NCBI GenBank assembly: GCA_016935335.1
Contig: JAFGRE010000221.1
Span: forward strand, 1 to 36,597
DNA: 36,597 nt
Source of the DNA: Deltaproteobacteria bacterium
GTDB lineage: Bacteria > Desulfobacterota > WTBG01 > JAGOGO01
Direction of reading: 5' to 3'
Position 1 is the stretch's first letter, and each line of letters begins with the position of its first letter. The notes beneath the pieces were generated by a model that worked only from the letters and a program-made list of their open reading frames with translations, ran no database searches and was not told the origin of the DNA. Shown in pieces: positions 17,252 to 26,335 of the stretch. The translations under genes and the position numbers were made by a program.

Positions 17252-19630
17252 ATGACTACTAAGAGTACCAAAGAGGAATTGGAGAAACTCAGGAATCTCG
17301 TCGCGTATAACGAAAATTTAAAAAACATTACTCATCAAATCCATGCGGCCGAAAACACTGATGACATTTTACTTAATCTAAAAGATAAGATTCTCTCCCT
17401 CTTCGATGCCGAACGAATCACGATTTATGCGGTTGATCATGCAAAAAAAGAGATCTATTCAAAAATGAAGGAAGGAAACGAAGCCGCGGAAATCCGAGTA
17501 CCCATAAGTCGAAAAAGTATCGCCGGTTACTGCGCCACCACCGGTAAAATCATGAGTGTAAAAAACGCTTATGATTCCGTAGAGTTGTCCACGACCACCC
17601 CGGAAATCGAATTTGATAAAAGCTGGGACACGAAAACCGGTTTCCAAACCCGGCAGGTATTATCCGCTCCCATTGTATATAACAAATACCTGATGGGTGT
17701 TATCCAGTTGCTTAATAAGAAGAGCGCCGAGGCATTTAATATGGAGGACAAGCAGAATGTCGCTGAAATAGCAGAAGTATTGGGACTCGCATTTTTCAAC
17801 CAGATCAAACGATCCAAGAAGAAACCCTCAAAATTCGAATATCTCCTCACCAACAACATCATCACCCAGAAAGAGCTGGAAGACGCTACCATTGAAGCTC
17901 GTGAGAAAAAAAGCGATGTCATAAAAGTATTAATGACCTCCTACCGCGTCTCCAAGGAAAATATCGGAAAGTCCCTCAGCAGTTACTACGACCTCAAGTA
18001 TCAGCCGTTTGATCAAAAAATAACCATTGATCAAAACGTCACTCGAAGGCTACGACCTGATTTTATTAAAAAGAGCCTCTGGCTTCCGTTGAAGGAAGAA
18101 GGGTACACCTTCATTGTCCTGGTGGATGAACCTCATGATCTCCAAAAGAAAGATGCCATCGAACAATGGGTAAAGTTCAACTATCCCAAGGTACGCAAGA
18201 TCGAATACTGGGTATCCTTACCGGAGGATATTGTCCAGTTTATCGACGCCGCCGTCCAAACAGGATTGAAAGCAGGAAGGGGAAGCCCCTCCGCACCTGA
18301 AATAGAGACCCCCGAGAGGGAAATCGATATTCAGGAAATCCTCGGTGGCATGGATAGCATGGATGCGGAGATAGCTGAAGTGCCGGATTCAGTCGAAAAC
18401 GAAGTGGCGGAATCAGACAGCAAGGTCGTCCAGTTGGCAAATAAGGTTATCATGGACGCTTACAATATGGGTGTGTCGGATATCCATATAGAACCATATC
18501 TGGGCAGAGGAAATACCGTAATCAGATTTCGCCGGGACGGTTCGTGTTTCAACTACTTAGCAATTCCCATGACCCACACCAACGCTCTCATTTCCCGATT
18601 AAAAATCATGTCAAGACTTCGAATCGAGGAAAAGCGGCTCCCTCAGGACGGCAAAATTAAACTGCGGTATCGGGGCCGTGATGTTGAACTCCGGGTCGCC
18701 ACCGTTCCGACCGCTGGAGGCAATGAAGATGTTGTCATGAGAATTTTGGCCGCCGGCGAACCGTTGCCGCTTGATAAGATGAATTTCTCCGAGCGTAACA
18801 TAACAGTCTTTAAAAAGATCGCTGAACGACCCTATGGGCTCATTCTGTGCGTCGGTCCTACCGGATCGGGAAAGACGACCACCCTCCATTCCGTCCTCGG
18901 ATACATCAACACCGAGGACCGAAAGATATGGACCGCCGAAGACCCTGTAGAAATCACCCAGTATGGTTTACGCCAGGTGCAGATCAACCCTAATATCAAA
19001 ACGCCGGACGGACATAGATACGATTTTGCAACCGCCATGCGCGCCTTTCTCCGGGCAGATCCTGACGTAATCATGGTGGGGGAAATGCGGGACGCGGAAA
19101 CGGCCGGCATGGGCATCGAAGCCTCCCTTACGGGACATCTGGTTTTTAGCACGCTTCATACCAACAGCGCCCCCGAGACCATCACCCGGCTCATCGACAT
19201 CGGGCTTGATCCCTTCAATTTTGCCGATGCGCTTTTGGGAATCCTCGCCCAGCGCCTCGTGAAAACACTGTGCCCCAACTGCAAGGAACCGCACCATCCT
19301 TCGCGAGACGAGTTCGATCAGATGGTAAGAGAATACGGAGAAAATGAGTTTGAGAAGACCGGTATCACTTACAACGAAGACTTTGTCCTCTATGGCGGGA
19401 AGGGTTGCGAGGCCTGCAAAAACACCGGGCTTAAAGGTCGAACCGGTCTCCACGAACTACTCGAAGGGACCGATGAGATAAAAAGACTTATCGTGCAAGG
19501 TGCTTCCGTCGAAGAAATCCGGAAAAAAGCCATCGAGGAGGGAATGACCACTCTCTTCCAGGATGGAATCATGAAGGCCATCAAAGGAGATACGACCTTG
19601 GAACAAGTGCGCCGGGTCTGTATCAAGTAA
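17252..19630 (+). CDS. GspE/PilB-family assembly ATPase with N-terminal GAF domain
   Basis: A 792-residue hexameric secretion/pilus-type ATPase. Residues about 30-185 form a GAF domain (ILSLFDAERITIYAVD, then VLSAPIVYNKYLMGVIQLLNK). Residues about 190-330 form a GspE/MshEN-like N-terminal module, without the R-L-G motif expected for c-di-GMP binding. The ATPase core contains SDIHIEPYLGRG, Walker A GPTGSGKTT (535-543), the Asp box TAEDPVE, Walker B DPDVIMVGEMRD and the His box GHLVFSTLHTN. A zinc knuckle follows with CPNC (674-677) and CEAC (719-722). The start has GGAG 7 bases upstream. No pilin, platform or secretin genes are nearby, so the partner machine (type IV pilus or type II secretion) is unknown. 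The GAF domain suggests ligand control of assembly. Confidence 0.92.
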   Translation: MTTKSTKEELEKLRNLVAYNENLKNITHQIHAAENTDDILLNLKDKILSLFDAERITIYAVDHAKKEIYSKMKEGNEAAEIRVPISRKSIAGYCATTGKIMSVKNAYDSVELSTTTPEIEFDKSWDTKTGFQTRQVLSAPIVYNKYLMGVIQLLNKKSAEAFNMEDKQNVAEIAEVLGLAFFNQIKRSKKKPSKFEYLLTNNIITQKELEDATIEAREKKSDVIKVLMTSYRVSKENIGKSLSSYYDLKYQPFDQKITIDQNVTRRLRPDFIKKSLWLPLKEEGYTFIVLVDEPHDLQKKDAIEQWVKFNYPKVRKIEYWVSLPEDIVQFIDAAVQTGLKAGRGSPSAPEIETPEREIDIQEILGGMDSMDAEIAEVPDSVENEVAESDSKVVQLANKVIMDAYNMGVSDIHIEPYLGRGNTVIRFRRDGSCFNYLAIPMTHTNALISRLKIMSRLRIEEKRLPQDGKIKLRYRGRDVELRVATVPTAGGNEDVVMRILAAGEPLPLDKMNFSERNITVFKKIAERPYGLILCVGPTGSGKTTTLHSVLGYINTEDRKIWTAEDPVEITQYGLRQVQINPNIKTPDGHRYDFATAMRAFLRADPDVIMVGEMRDAETAGMGIEASLTGHLVFSTLHTNSAPETITRLIDIGLDPFNFADALLGILAQRLVKTLCPNCKEPHHPSRDEFDQMVREYGENEFEKTGITYNEDFVLYGGKGCEACKNTGLKGRTGLHELLEGTDEIKRLIVQGASVEEIRKKAIEEGMTTLFQDGIMKAIKGDTTLEQVRRVCIK

Positions 19631-19633
19631 GGT

Positions 19634-20101
19634 TTACGGCATCCCCGTGCCCGGCATGGTGTCCCTCCTTTTTTCTTTATTTTTGTTCCTTCTTTGTTCC
19701 GTAGGCGGCTCGACCCGTTGGTTTCGCGCATCCATGGAATAGCTCGGATCATCCCACGCAAGTTGAATCTTTTGAACCTCTCCTTGGCCAATCTTCACCG
19801 TAAGATCGAATTTGTGATTGATGATTTTTTTGCTGTCCGCTAACACCGTTTCAACATTGTACACTTTGAGCGTGTGCTTGCCGGGAGCCACTTCAATCTC
19901 CAGCCGTTCTTTGAGAAAACCAGCCTCCTTCTTGTCCAACTCCACGTAAAACCCCGGATCATAAATGGGGTTCACAAGAACGATGGTACCACCGCTTCCC
20001 TTATCAGGAGGAACATATGCCTTGTTCCGACCACATCCTCCGCATATCAGAACCACTACCATCCCTATCGACACCCAGCCAAATGCATATTTCTTTTTCA
20101 T
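19634..20101 (-). CDS. Predicted lipoprotein of unknown function
   Basis: A 155-residue protein with a lysine start (MKKKYAFGW), a hydrophobic stretch and a cysteine at residue 23 in LICGGC-G. The lipobox is imperfect, with Cys at the -3 position, but the overall form is a lipoprotein signal. The mature part has a beta-rich middle region (LEIEVAPGKHTLKVYNVETV) that resembles small PEGA-like or carbohydrate-binding-like beta domains found in bacterial surface lipoproteins; this is a weak similarity by eye. The C-terminal 35 residues are charged and probably disordered. The gene is downstream of rlpA by 85 bases on the same strand and ends 3 bases from the end of the converging ATPase gene. Confidence 0.7.
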   Translation of the reverse strand: MKKKYAFGWVSIGMVVVLICGGCGRNKAYVPPDKGSGGTIVLVNPIYDPGFYVELDKKEAGFLKERLEIEVAPGKHTLKVYNVETVLADSKKIINHKFDLTVKIGQGEVQKIQLAWDDPSYSMDARNQRVEPPTEQRRNKNKEKRRDTMPGTGMP

Positions 20102-20186
20102 GTCACACCACCATCCAGGATCATTGGTTTACTATTATTCCACAGCCCGTTTTCCTTTTCCTCCAAGGACATTCCCCGAATCCCCA

Positions 20187-20969
20187 TTACTCGGCAACAA
20201 CAAAATTGTCACCATATCCTCGCGCATTCAATTCCTTCTGAGCCTCAACGGTTTCCTGCAAGGTACGGAATTTGCCGGCGCGAACCCGGTAAAGCATTCT
20301 CCCGTGGAGATCAAAGGTGCTTATTTCTACCGGCTTGAAATACCGAGAGACGTTACCTTTTAGACGCAAAGCGTTATTGAACTCCTCAAACGCCCCCAGT
20401 TGGATACTAAATTCACCCGTCCAATACGGAATTTTCGTTCCGGTATACGCCGCCCCCTCCCGGACCAAATGTTCATCATCCGCCCCCACTACCCTTATTT
20501 CCACCGGAGCGGTGCCCGGACCGACCAGACCAATATCTCGCGCACCCGCATAAGAGAGATCAATGACGCGGTTCTTCACAAACGGTCCCCGATCATTGAT
20601 TCTCAGTACGGTCTTTTTTCCATCGGTTAAATTCGCAACTTCGACACGGGTTCCAAAGGGAAGAATTCTGTGGGCCGCCGTCTTGGCATACATATCGTAG
20701 ACTTCTCCATTGGAGGTCTTCTTCCCGTGAAAGTCTTCCCCGTACCAGGAAGCAATGCCCCGTTCCACATATCCCTTGGCGTCGGAGAGCGGATAATAGA
20801 CCTTCCCCCCCACGGTATAGGGAGGCGGCATATTGTCTTCTCGCGGCGGCGTAACCGGCGTTCGGGCACAACCGACCGCTCCCGCCGCCAGCACGATCGC
20901 TGAGGCAAGGAGGATGTATCCTCTTAGCCTTCCCCCTGCCCGCAACCAGAGTAAAGAGTGTCTTTTCAT
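20187..20969 (-). CDS. rlpA: RlpA-family septal ring lipoprotein/lytic transglycosylase with SPOR domain
   Basis: A 260-residue lipoprotein with basic N-terminus, hydrophobic core and lipobox AGAVGC (Cys34). Residues about 69-155 are the double-psi beta-barrel RlpA domain: GIASWYGEDFHGKKTSNGE, then LPFGTRVEVANL and RINDRGPF with the catalytic Asp126, then RVIDLSYAGARDIGL. Residues about 183-258 are a SPOR domain (EFSIQLGAFEEFNNALRL), which binds denuded peptidoglycan at the division septum. RlpA acts in the periplasm, tethered to the outer membrane, and cleaves stripped glycan strands in species where it has been studied. A GAGA ribosome binding site precedes the ATG. It follows hslU by 73 bases and may share its transcript. 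Confidence 0.93.
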   Translation of the reverse strand: MKRHSLLWLRAGGRLRGYILLASAIVLAAGAVGCARTPVTPPREDNMPPPYTVGGKVYYPLSDAKGYVERGIASWYGEDFHGKKTSNGEVYDMYAKTAAHRILPFGTRVEVANLTDGKKTVLRINDRGPFVKNRVIDLSYAGARDIGLVGPGTAPVEIRVVGADDEHLVREGAAYTGTKIPYWTGEFSIQLGAFEEFNNALRLKGNVSRYFKPVEISTFDLHGRMLYRVRAGKFRTLQETVEAQKELNARGYGDNFVVAE

Positions 20970-21042
20970 TTTTCTCTAACCGCCAACGCACGATTCACCA
21001 CATCGAGAGGGCAAAAACGGCGCCGTAATCGTCAGCATAGGA

Positions 21043-22401
21043 TTACAGTATGTATCGACTCAAGTCCTCGTCAGTTATAACATCCTGTAACTTCTTTTTG
21101 ACATAGTCCCTGCTGATAACAACTTCTTTTCCCTCCATTTCGGGCGCATCGAAAGAAATCTCGTCGAGAAGCCGCTCCATGATCGTGTACAGGCGACGGG
21201 CACCGATGTTTTCAGTCCGCTCATTGACTATTTCAGCGATTTTGGCTATCTCCTCGACAGCCTCTCCGTCAAAGACCAATATCAACCCTTCCGTTTCCAT
21301 CAGCGCGCGATATTGTTTAACCAGGGCGTTGCGGGGCTCCTGCAGGATGCGGATAAACTCCTCCTTTCCCAACGAATCGAGTTCTACCCGGATCGGAAAC
21401 CTCCCCTGAAGCTCCGGAATAAGATCCGACGGCTTAGAGGCATGAAACGCCCCGGCCGCTATAAAAAGAATGTGGTCAGTCTTGACCATTCCGTACTTTG
21501 TGGTAACAGTCGTTCCCTCAACGATAGGCAGCAGATCTCTTTGAACACCCTCCCGAGAAACGTCAGGCCCGGAATAACTTTCCCGCCCGGTAATCTTGTC
21601 TATTTCGTCAAGGAATATTATCCCGGACTCTTCCACCCGCTCCTTTGCCAGCCGCGTTACTCGATCCATATCAATCAGTCGCTGTGATTCTTCCTGGGCT
21701 AAAATTTCCAGAGCCTGGGGTATTTTGAGCCGCTGTTTCTTTGTTTTCTGGGGAAACAAATTACCGAACATCTCCTTTAAGTTGAATTCCATTTCCTCCA
21801 TTCCACTGGCCGAAAGCACCTCTATAACCGGCATCGTCCGAAACGATGTCTCCAGTTCAACCTCCCGGTCGTCAAGTTTACCCGCCTTCAACAACTGCCG
21901 CAGTTTTTCTCGGGTCGAGGGGGAAATTTGCAGATCTTCCTGGTGCCCATCTGCGACCGTGACCGGTGGAGAAACGTCATCTCTTCGCGACGGAAGTAGT
22001 AAGTCAAGGATTCTTTCTTCGGCATTCTTCTGAGCTTTCTCGTGGACTTTATCGGATTCTTCGGCTTTCACCATGTTGACAGCAATTTCAGTCAGATCCC
22101 TGACCATCGATTCCACATCTCTGCCTACGTATCCGACTTCAGTAAATTTAGATGCCTCAACCTTCAAAAAGGGTGACTGGGCCAGTCTCGAGAGACGACG
22201 AGCGATCTCGGTCTTTCCCACTCCGGTGGGACCCATCATAATAATATTCTTAGGGGCTATTTCGTCACGAAGATCATCGGGTACCTGCCGCCGTCGCCAG
22301 CGATTCCGGAGAGCGACCGCAACAGCGCGTTTAGCTTTGTTTTGACCTATTATGTACTTGTTCAGTTCGGAAACGATATCTTTGGGAGTTAAGTTCGCCA
22401 T
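21043..22401 (-). CDS. hslU: ATP-dependent protease ATPase subunit HslU
   Basis: A 452-residue AAA+ unfoldase that feeds substrates into the HslV peptidase. The start [17 protein letters not shown] is the family N-terminus. Walker A is GPTGVGKT (57-64), followed by [11 protein letters not shown] (pore loop GYVG) and the intermediate I-domain (about residues 110-240). Walker B is IIFLDEIDK, followed by [20 protein letters not shown] and sensor regions. The C-terminus DEDLSRYIL is the tail that docks on HslV. The length is normal. GAGG lies 7 bases before the ATG, and the gene begins 18 bases after hslV, so the subunits are coexpressed. Confidence 0.97.
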   Translation of the reverse strand: MANLTPKDIVSELNKYIIGQNKAKRAVAVALRNRWRRRQVPDDLRDEIAPKNIIMMGPTGVGKTEIARRLSRLAQSPFLKVEASKFTEVGYVGRDVESMVRDLTEIAVNMVKAEESDKVHEKAQKNAEERILDLLLPSRRDDVSPPVTVADGHQEDLQISPSTREKLRQLLKAGKLDDREVELETSFRTMPVIEVLSASGMEEMEFNLKEMFGNLFPQKTKKQRLKIPQALEILAQEESQRLIDMDRVTRLAKERVEESGIIFLDEIDKITGRESYSGPDVSREGVQRDLLPIVEGTTVTTKYGMVKTDHILFIAAGAFHASKPSDLIPELQGRFPIRVELDSLGKEEFIRILQEPRNALVKQYRALMETEGLILVFDGEAVEEIAKIAEIVNERTENIGARRLYTIMERLLDEISFDAPEMEGKEVVISRDYVKKKLQDVITDEDLSRYIL

Positions 22402-22419
22402 TATGATTCCTCAGAAGTG

Positions 22420-22971
22420 TTATTGTCCAATTTCTTCGATAAGGATCTGCTCATTGGTATAGATACAGATACCGGCTGCAATCTTCATGGCTTCTCGAGC
22501 AATCTCGGAAGCGTCCATAGTGGTGTGGTCCAGAAGACCTTTCGCGGCTGCTTGAGCATAGGGGCCGCCAGAGCCGATGGCGATAACTTCATCATCAGGC
22601 TCGATAACATCCCCCGTCCCGGAGATGATAAACATATGCTCCTTGTCGGCAATAATCAATAATGCCTCCAAACGACGCAGTATCTTATCGGTTCGCCAGT
22701 CCTTAGCCAGTTCTACGGCTGATCGAGTAATATTGCCGTGATAGAGTTCCAACTTGTTTTCGAATTTTTCAAAGAGGGTAAAGGCGTCAGCGGTTGCACC
22801 GGAAAAACCCGCAATGATTTTGTCATGATAGAGTCGGCGAATTTTTTTCGCCTTGTGTTTTAAAACAGTATTGTTCATGGTAACTTGGCCGTCACCGGCC
22901 ACGGCGACCACTCCATTCTTTCGCACGGCGAGAATGGTCGTGCCTCGGATAAGGTAATTTGTTTCCGTCAT
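22420..22971 (-). CDS. hslV: ATP-dependent protease peptidase subunit HslV
   Basis: A 183-residue proteasome-beta-like peptidase. The catalytic residue is the threonine exposed by processing, in [23 protein letters not shown]; here it lies at residue 11 behind a propeptide [10 protein letters not shown]. In E. coli only the initiator Met is removed, but a short FRG-type propeptide occurs in other groups. [16 protein letters not shown] and the SGTGDVIEP segment, which resembles metal-binding loops, complete the family pattern. AAGGA lies about 5 bases before the ATG and no later start codon exists before the Thr, so the propeptide is real. It sits between xerC (20-base gap) and hslU (18-base gap), an order also seen as codV-clpQ-clpY in Bacillus. 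Confidence 0.97.
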   Translation of the reverse strand: MTETNYLIRGTTILAVRKNGVVAVAGDGQVTMNNTVLKHKAKKIRRLYHDKIIAGFSGATADAFTLFEKFENKLELYHGNITRSAVELAKDWRTDKILRRLEALLIIADKEHMFIISGTGDVIEPDDEVIAIGSGGPYAQAAAKGLLDHTTMDASEIAREAMKIAAGICIYTNEQILIEEIGQ

Positions 22972-22991
22972 GGTTTTCCTTTACAGTGAAA

Positions 22992-23906
22992 TTATGTCTT
23001 GGCTCGGGGATGGCTCTTGTCATATACCTCCATGAGCCGGTCGATGCTTATATGGGTATATCGCTGGGTTGTCGAAAGGCTGCTATGGCCGAGGAGTTCC
23101 TGGATAGCTCGCAGATCAGCCCCCGCATCCAGCAAATGGGTGGCGAAGGTATGCCGTATGGCATGGGGATGAACCGGCCGGAAAAAAGACGCGCGACCCG
23201 CGTACTTGTGTATCATGCGAGCTACGCTTCGAGTCGTCAGTCTTCCTCCTCGCCTGTTGACAAAGAGGGCGCGGTCCCGTTCCGTTTCCTTCGTCTCTAA
23301 GGAGTTCCGCGTGCGGAGGTAATTTTCGATAGCTTCCCGTGCTTTCGTCCCTATGGGAAGGAGCCGTTCTTTTCCTCCTTTACCGGTGACTTTTATCATC
23401 CCTTCTTCCAGGGCCAGATTATCTTCGTTCAAACCAACCACTTCACTTACCCGCAGACCGCAGGAATACATAAGCTCCAAAATCGCGCGATCCCGCCGGC
23501 TTAGAATATCATCCTTATCAGGCTGTTCGATCAATGAGAATATTTCGTCGATCGATAAAAACGTTGGTACGTGTTTTGCCGGTTTCGGTGAAGAAACGGT
23601 CTGAGTCGGGTTTGATGAAATAACCCCCTCCTTCGCCAAGAACCGAAAAAAAGCCCGTAAAGATGCTAATTTCCGGGCTATAGTGGTCTTGGCGTTCTTC
23701 TTGTGCAAGTATGCCAAAAACTCCCGGACAATCAAAGGAGAAATTCCGTCAATCCCACTGTCGCCTTCGGCCCCGGTGTTATTCTGATTTTCCCGTAGGA
23801 ACGCTATAAACTCCTCGATATCAGATCGATATGCCTTCCTAGTATGTACGGAAGCATTTTTTACCGCAAAAAGATACGCATCAAATCTTTCGAGAAGGCT
23901 CTTCAT
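22992..23906 (-). CDS. xerC: Tyrosine recombinase XerC
   Basis: A 304-residue tyrosine recombinase of the Xer type, which with XerD resolves chromosome dimers at the dif site. The N-terminal SAM-like DNA-binding domain covers about residues 1-90. The catalytic domain has Arg152 in SCGLRVSEV, Lys176 in GKGGKERLLP, His248 and Arg251 in HPHAIRHTFATHLLDAG, His274 in LLGHSSLSTTQRY, and the nucleophile Tyr283. All six catalytic residues are present. The length and the neighbouring hslVU genes favour chromosomal XerC rather than a phage integrase. There is no obvious ribosome binding site before the ATG at 23906, but it is the first Met of the conserved fold. A putative promoter lies about 100 bases upstream. 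Confidence 0.94.
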   Translation of the reverse strand: MKSLLERFDAYLFAVKNASVHTRKAYRSDIEEFIAFLRENQNNTGAEGDSGIDGISPLIVREFLAYLHKKNAKTTIARKLASLRAFFRFLAKEGVISSNPTQTVSSPKPAKHVPTFLSIDEIFSLIEQPDKDDILSRRDRAILELMYSCGLRVSEVVGLNEDNLALEEGMIKVTGKGGKERLLPIGTKAREAIENYLRTRNSLETKETERDRALFVNRRGGRLTTRSVARMIHKYAGRASFFRPVHPHAIRHTFATHLLDAGADLRAIQELLGHSSLSTTQRYTHISIDRLMEVYDKSHPRAKT

Positions 23907-24005
23907 GGATGTATCTATATGACAAAATATTGAGGCAATAGCAATAGAAATAACATCTCATTCACTCGATTTCATCTCTCCTCCAAAGCGCCGAGCCACA
24001 CGATC

Positions 24006-24034
24006 AGAATACCACAGATCCCTGTTGCTGGTAA
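24006..24034 (-). promoter_or_regulatory. Putative sigma-70-type promoter of xerC-hslVU
   Basis: On the minus strand the -35 box TTACCA (24034-24029) and -10 box TATTCT (24011-24006) are 17 bases apart. The -10 is preceded by TGTGG, close to an extended -10. Transcription would start near 23999, about 93 bases before the xerC start. It lies just after the stop of the acyltransferase gene, so xerC need not depend on read-through. Confidence 0.45.
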
Positions 24035-24060
24035 CTATAATACTGTGAGATCACCATTTG

Positions 24061-25014
24061 TTAGCCATCATCGGCATTCAGAGTCCGCGCTCGACGGAAT
24101 CTGCGATGGACCCACCACCACTGATCCGGATGCTGCACGATCCATTTTTCATAGAGCGCATTGATAACTCTGAGATTATCAATAATATCACGGTCCAGAT
24201 CCGGGGATCGTTTGAGGGCAAGCTCCGGCAGGATAGTAATGACCTCGCGGTTATCCCTATTCCGATGGATGAACAGAGGAACAATCGCCGCGCCGGCCCT
24301 TACCGCCATTACTACCGGCCCACGATAGGTGGGAACCGCCTGCCCAAAGAACTCCACGTAAACCCCGTCTTTTTTCCGAGGGTTCTGATCAATGAGAAGG
24401 ATGATAATCCCGTTATTTTTCAGTTCCTTGATTATTTCAAGTGCGCACCGCCGCCGGGGTTTATAGGGGATGACTCCGATTCCTACTTGATCCATCCATT
24501 GCTTAGCCCTCCCCACCAGGTATATATTCTTAGGCTCTTTATAAATTAATCGCGGGGAATAGCCAAGAGAAGCCAGCTTAACTCCGATGATGGGAAAATT
24601 ACCGAGGTGGGCGCTTACGAGGATAACCCCTTTTCCCTTTGCCAACGCTTTGTCAAGATGCTCTTTCCCGTGAACGAGGATACTGTTTGCAAGGGCAACT
24701 TGGTGATCAGTATCACAACAGGCCACCATCTCAATAAAGTCCCGAGCAGTATTCTGGAAATTTTTCTTAACTAAAGCCCGCGCTTCCTTTCTCGACATGG
24801 TTTCCCCGAAAGCAGTTCTCACATTATCGACTCCGATCCTTTGTCGACCGACCAAGAGATAAAAGCCGCATAATCCTAAGACCGTGCCGAGAGGCGGGAA
24901 CAAGCAAGCCGGACATATCCCAATAAGAAAAATAAAGCCTCTGACTGCCTGGGCGCTAAGCCACCAGAGCAGTTTTGCCCCCGTGGAATACCTCTTCCTT
25001 GGCCGTTGATTCAT
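24061..25014 (-). CDS. LpxL/HtrB-family lysophospholipid acyltransferase
   Basis: A 317-residue inner-membrane-associated acyltransferase of the LpxL/LpxM family, which adds secondary acyl chains to lipid A. A hydrophobic N-terminal helix (about residues 15-55) is followed by GVDNVRTAFG and the family block GKGVILVSAHLGNFPIIG. Further family segments are YKEPKN, GIIILLIDQNPRKKDGVYVEFFG, and YEKWIVQHPDQWWWVHRRF, the normal C-terminal signature. The expected catalytic H-x4-D/E motif is H136-LGNF-P141, so the acidic residue is a proline. The same variation may occur in relatives, so I do not call the gene dead. AGG lies 8 bases before the ATG. The identity of its acceptor (lipid A or another lipid) is open. 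Confidence 0.87.
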   Translation of the reverse strand: MNQRPRKRYSTGAKLLWWLSAQAVRGFIFLIGICPACLFPPLGTVLGLCGFYLLVGRQRIGVDNVRTAFGETMSRKEARALVKKNFQNTARDFIEMVACCDTDHQVALANSILVHGKEHLDKALAKGKGVILVSAHLGNFPIIGVKLASLGYSPRLIYKEPKNIYLVGRAKQWMDQVGIGVIPYKPRRRCALEIIKELKNNGIIILLIDQNPRKKDGVYVEFFGQAVPTYRGPVVMAVRAGAAIVPLFIHRNRDNREVITILPELALKRSPDLDRDIIDNLRVINALYEKWIVQHPDQWWWVHRRFRRARTLNADDG

Positions 25015-25189
25015 TCCGTTACCTGTACCGCAAAAAACGCCCCTCTATGAATGGGATGAAGGGGGAAAATGAGATCGCGGCAAAAAGCCTTCGGGCCCCA
25101 ATGAGATCAAACCGCTGTTTCCTCCCGCTTGTCAATGTACCGGCTATCGACTCCATGGCTTGTCTCCCTTTCTCGATCCGTCAATCTCG

Positions 25190-26317
25190 TTACGAAAGCC
25201 TCTCTTTGTAGTCTTCATAGCCGAACTCACGAACGATATCGATTTTCCGATCCGTTCTTTGAACTGCAATCGCCGGCAACGGGACTCCGTTAAACGTATT
25301 GTTCTTTACCATGGTGCTGTGCGCCTGATCCAAAAAGACCACCTTTGATCCGACGGTTAAAGGATAGGGAAAGGAATAGTCTCCGATAATATCCCCCGCC
25401 ATACACGTCAGACCTCCCAAGCGATAGGTATGTTCAAACTCACCGGGCTTTCCTGCGCCTGCTATCTCGGGCCGGTAGGGAGCCTCCAAAATATCGGGCA
25501 TGTGCGTCACCGCCGACGTATCTAAGATGGCGATTTCCATTTCATTGGAGATAACATCCAAAACGGAAGCAACCAAGACTGCGGTATTCAAGACAACCGC
25601 CTCTCCCGGCTCGAGATACACGTCAACATGGTAACGATTCTTAACCTCATGGATGAGATCGCAGAGCCGGTCAATGTCATAGTCTTTCCGCGTGATATGG
25701 TGCCCGCCCCCGAAATTGACCCACTCCATCTCGCGCAGAAACGCACCGAACTTTCTCTCAAAAGCGGCAAGAGTTCGTGCCAAAGCATCTGAATTCAATT
25801 CGCAGAGGGTATGAAAATGCAGTCCGGTTATGCCCGTAAGGTCCTTCTCCTGAAAGTTGGTCCTGGTTACCCCGAGGCGTGAGTACCTAACACAGGGATT
25901 ATAACGGTCAATGGCAACTTCGGAATGTTCTGGATTGACGCGGATACCGCACTTAACCTTTTTCGAAACGCAAGGTTTGAAGCGATTCCATTGGGGAAAG
26001 GAATTGAAAACGATGTAGTCACAATAATGAAGCACCTTCTTGAACTCGGACTCTTTATAGGCGGGCGAATAGAGATGGACTTCCTTGCCGAATTCCTCAT
26101 ATCCCAGTCTGGCTTCGTTATAGGAACTCGCTGTTACTCCGCACAAGAACTGCCGGATTATGGGGAACGTACTGAACATGGAAAACACCTTGAGCGCCAG
26201 CAGTATCTTACACTCCGTCCGCTTCTGAACCGCATCAAGGACTTCCATATTCCGTCGCAAGGCGTTTTCATCAAGGATGTAACAGGGAGTAGTGTGAACG
26301 GCATCAATAGTAATCAT
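25190..26317 (-). CDS. nspC: Carboxynorspermidine decarboxylase NspC
   Basis: A 375-residue PLP-dependent decarboxylase of the alanine racemase fold type (group IV decarboxylases). It converts carboxynorspermidine or carboxyspermidine to norspermidine or spermidine in the cytoplasm. TTPCYILDENALRRN is the family N-terminus. ILLALKVF holds the PLP lysine K43, RVNPEHSEV and GLHFHTLCEL follow, and NFGGGHHITRKDYD is the glycine loop that binds PLP phosphate. YLEPGEAVV and GGLTCMAGDIIGDY (substrate/PLP site with the active-site Cys) complete the pattern. No strong ribosome binding site precedes the ATG at 26317. It lies 18 bases downstream of the partner dehydrogenase gene, which is the known pathway pair. 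Confidence 0.95.
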   Translation of the reverse strand: MITIDAVHTTPCYILDENALRRNMEVLDAVQKRTECKILLALKVFSMFSTFPIIRQFLCGVTASSYNEARLGYEEFGKEVHLYSPAYKESEFKKVLHYCDYIVFNSFPQWNRFKPCVSKKVKCGIRVNPEHSEVAIDRYNPCVRYSRLGVTRTNFQEKDLTGITGLHFHTLCELNSDALARTLAAFERKFGAFLREMEWVNFGGGHHITRKDYDIDRLCDLIHEVKNRYHVDVYLEPGEAVVLNTAVLVASVLDVISNEMEIAILDTSAVTHMPDILEAPYRPEIAGAGKPGEFEHTYRLGGLTCMAGDIIGDYSFPYPLTVGSKVVFLDQAHSTMVKNNTFNGVPLPAIAVQRTDRKIDIVREFGYEDYKERLS

Positions 26318-26335
26318 GATCGTGCGGACCCGTCC

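Noticed and set aside
19631-19680. Rho-independent terminator between the converging ATPase and lipoprotein genes
   Set aside because: There is a GC-rich stretch and a T-rich run, but no stable stem directly before the run.
22992-23906. Phage or integron integrase as alternative for the tyrosine recombinase
   Set aside because: Its placement with hslVU, its length and the absence of any att repeat or phage gene support chromosomal XerC.
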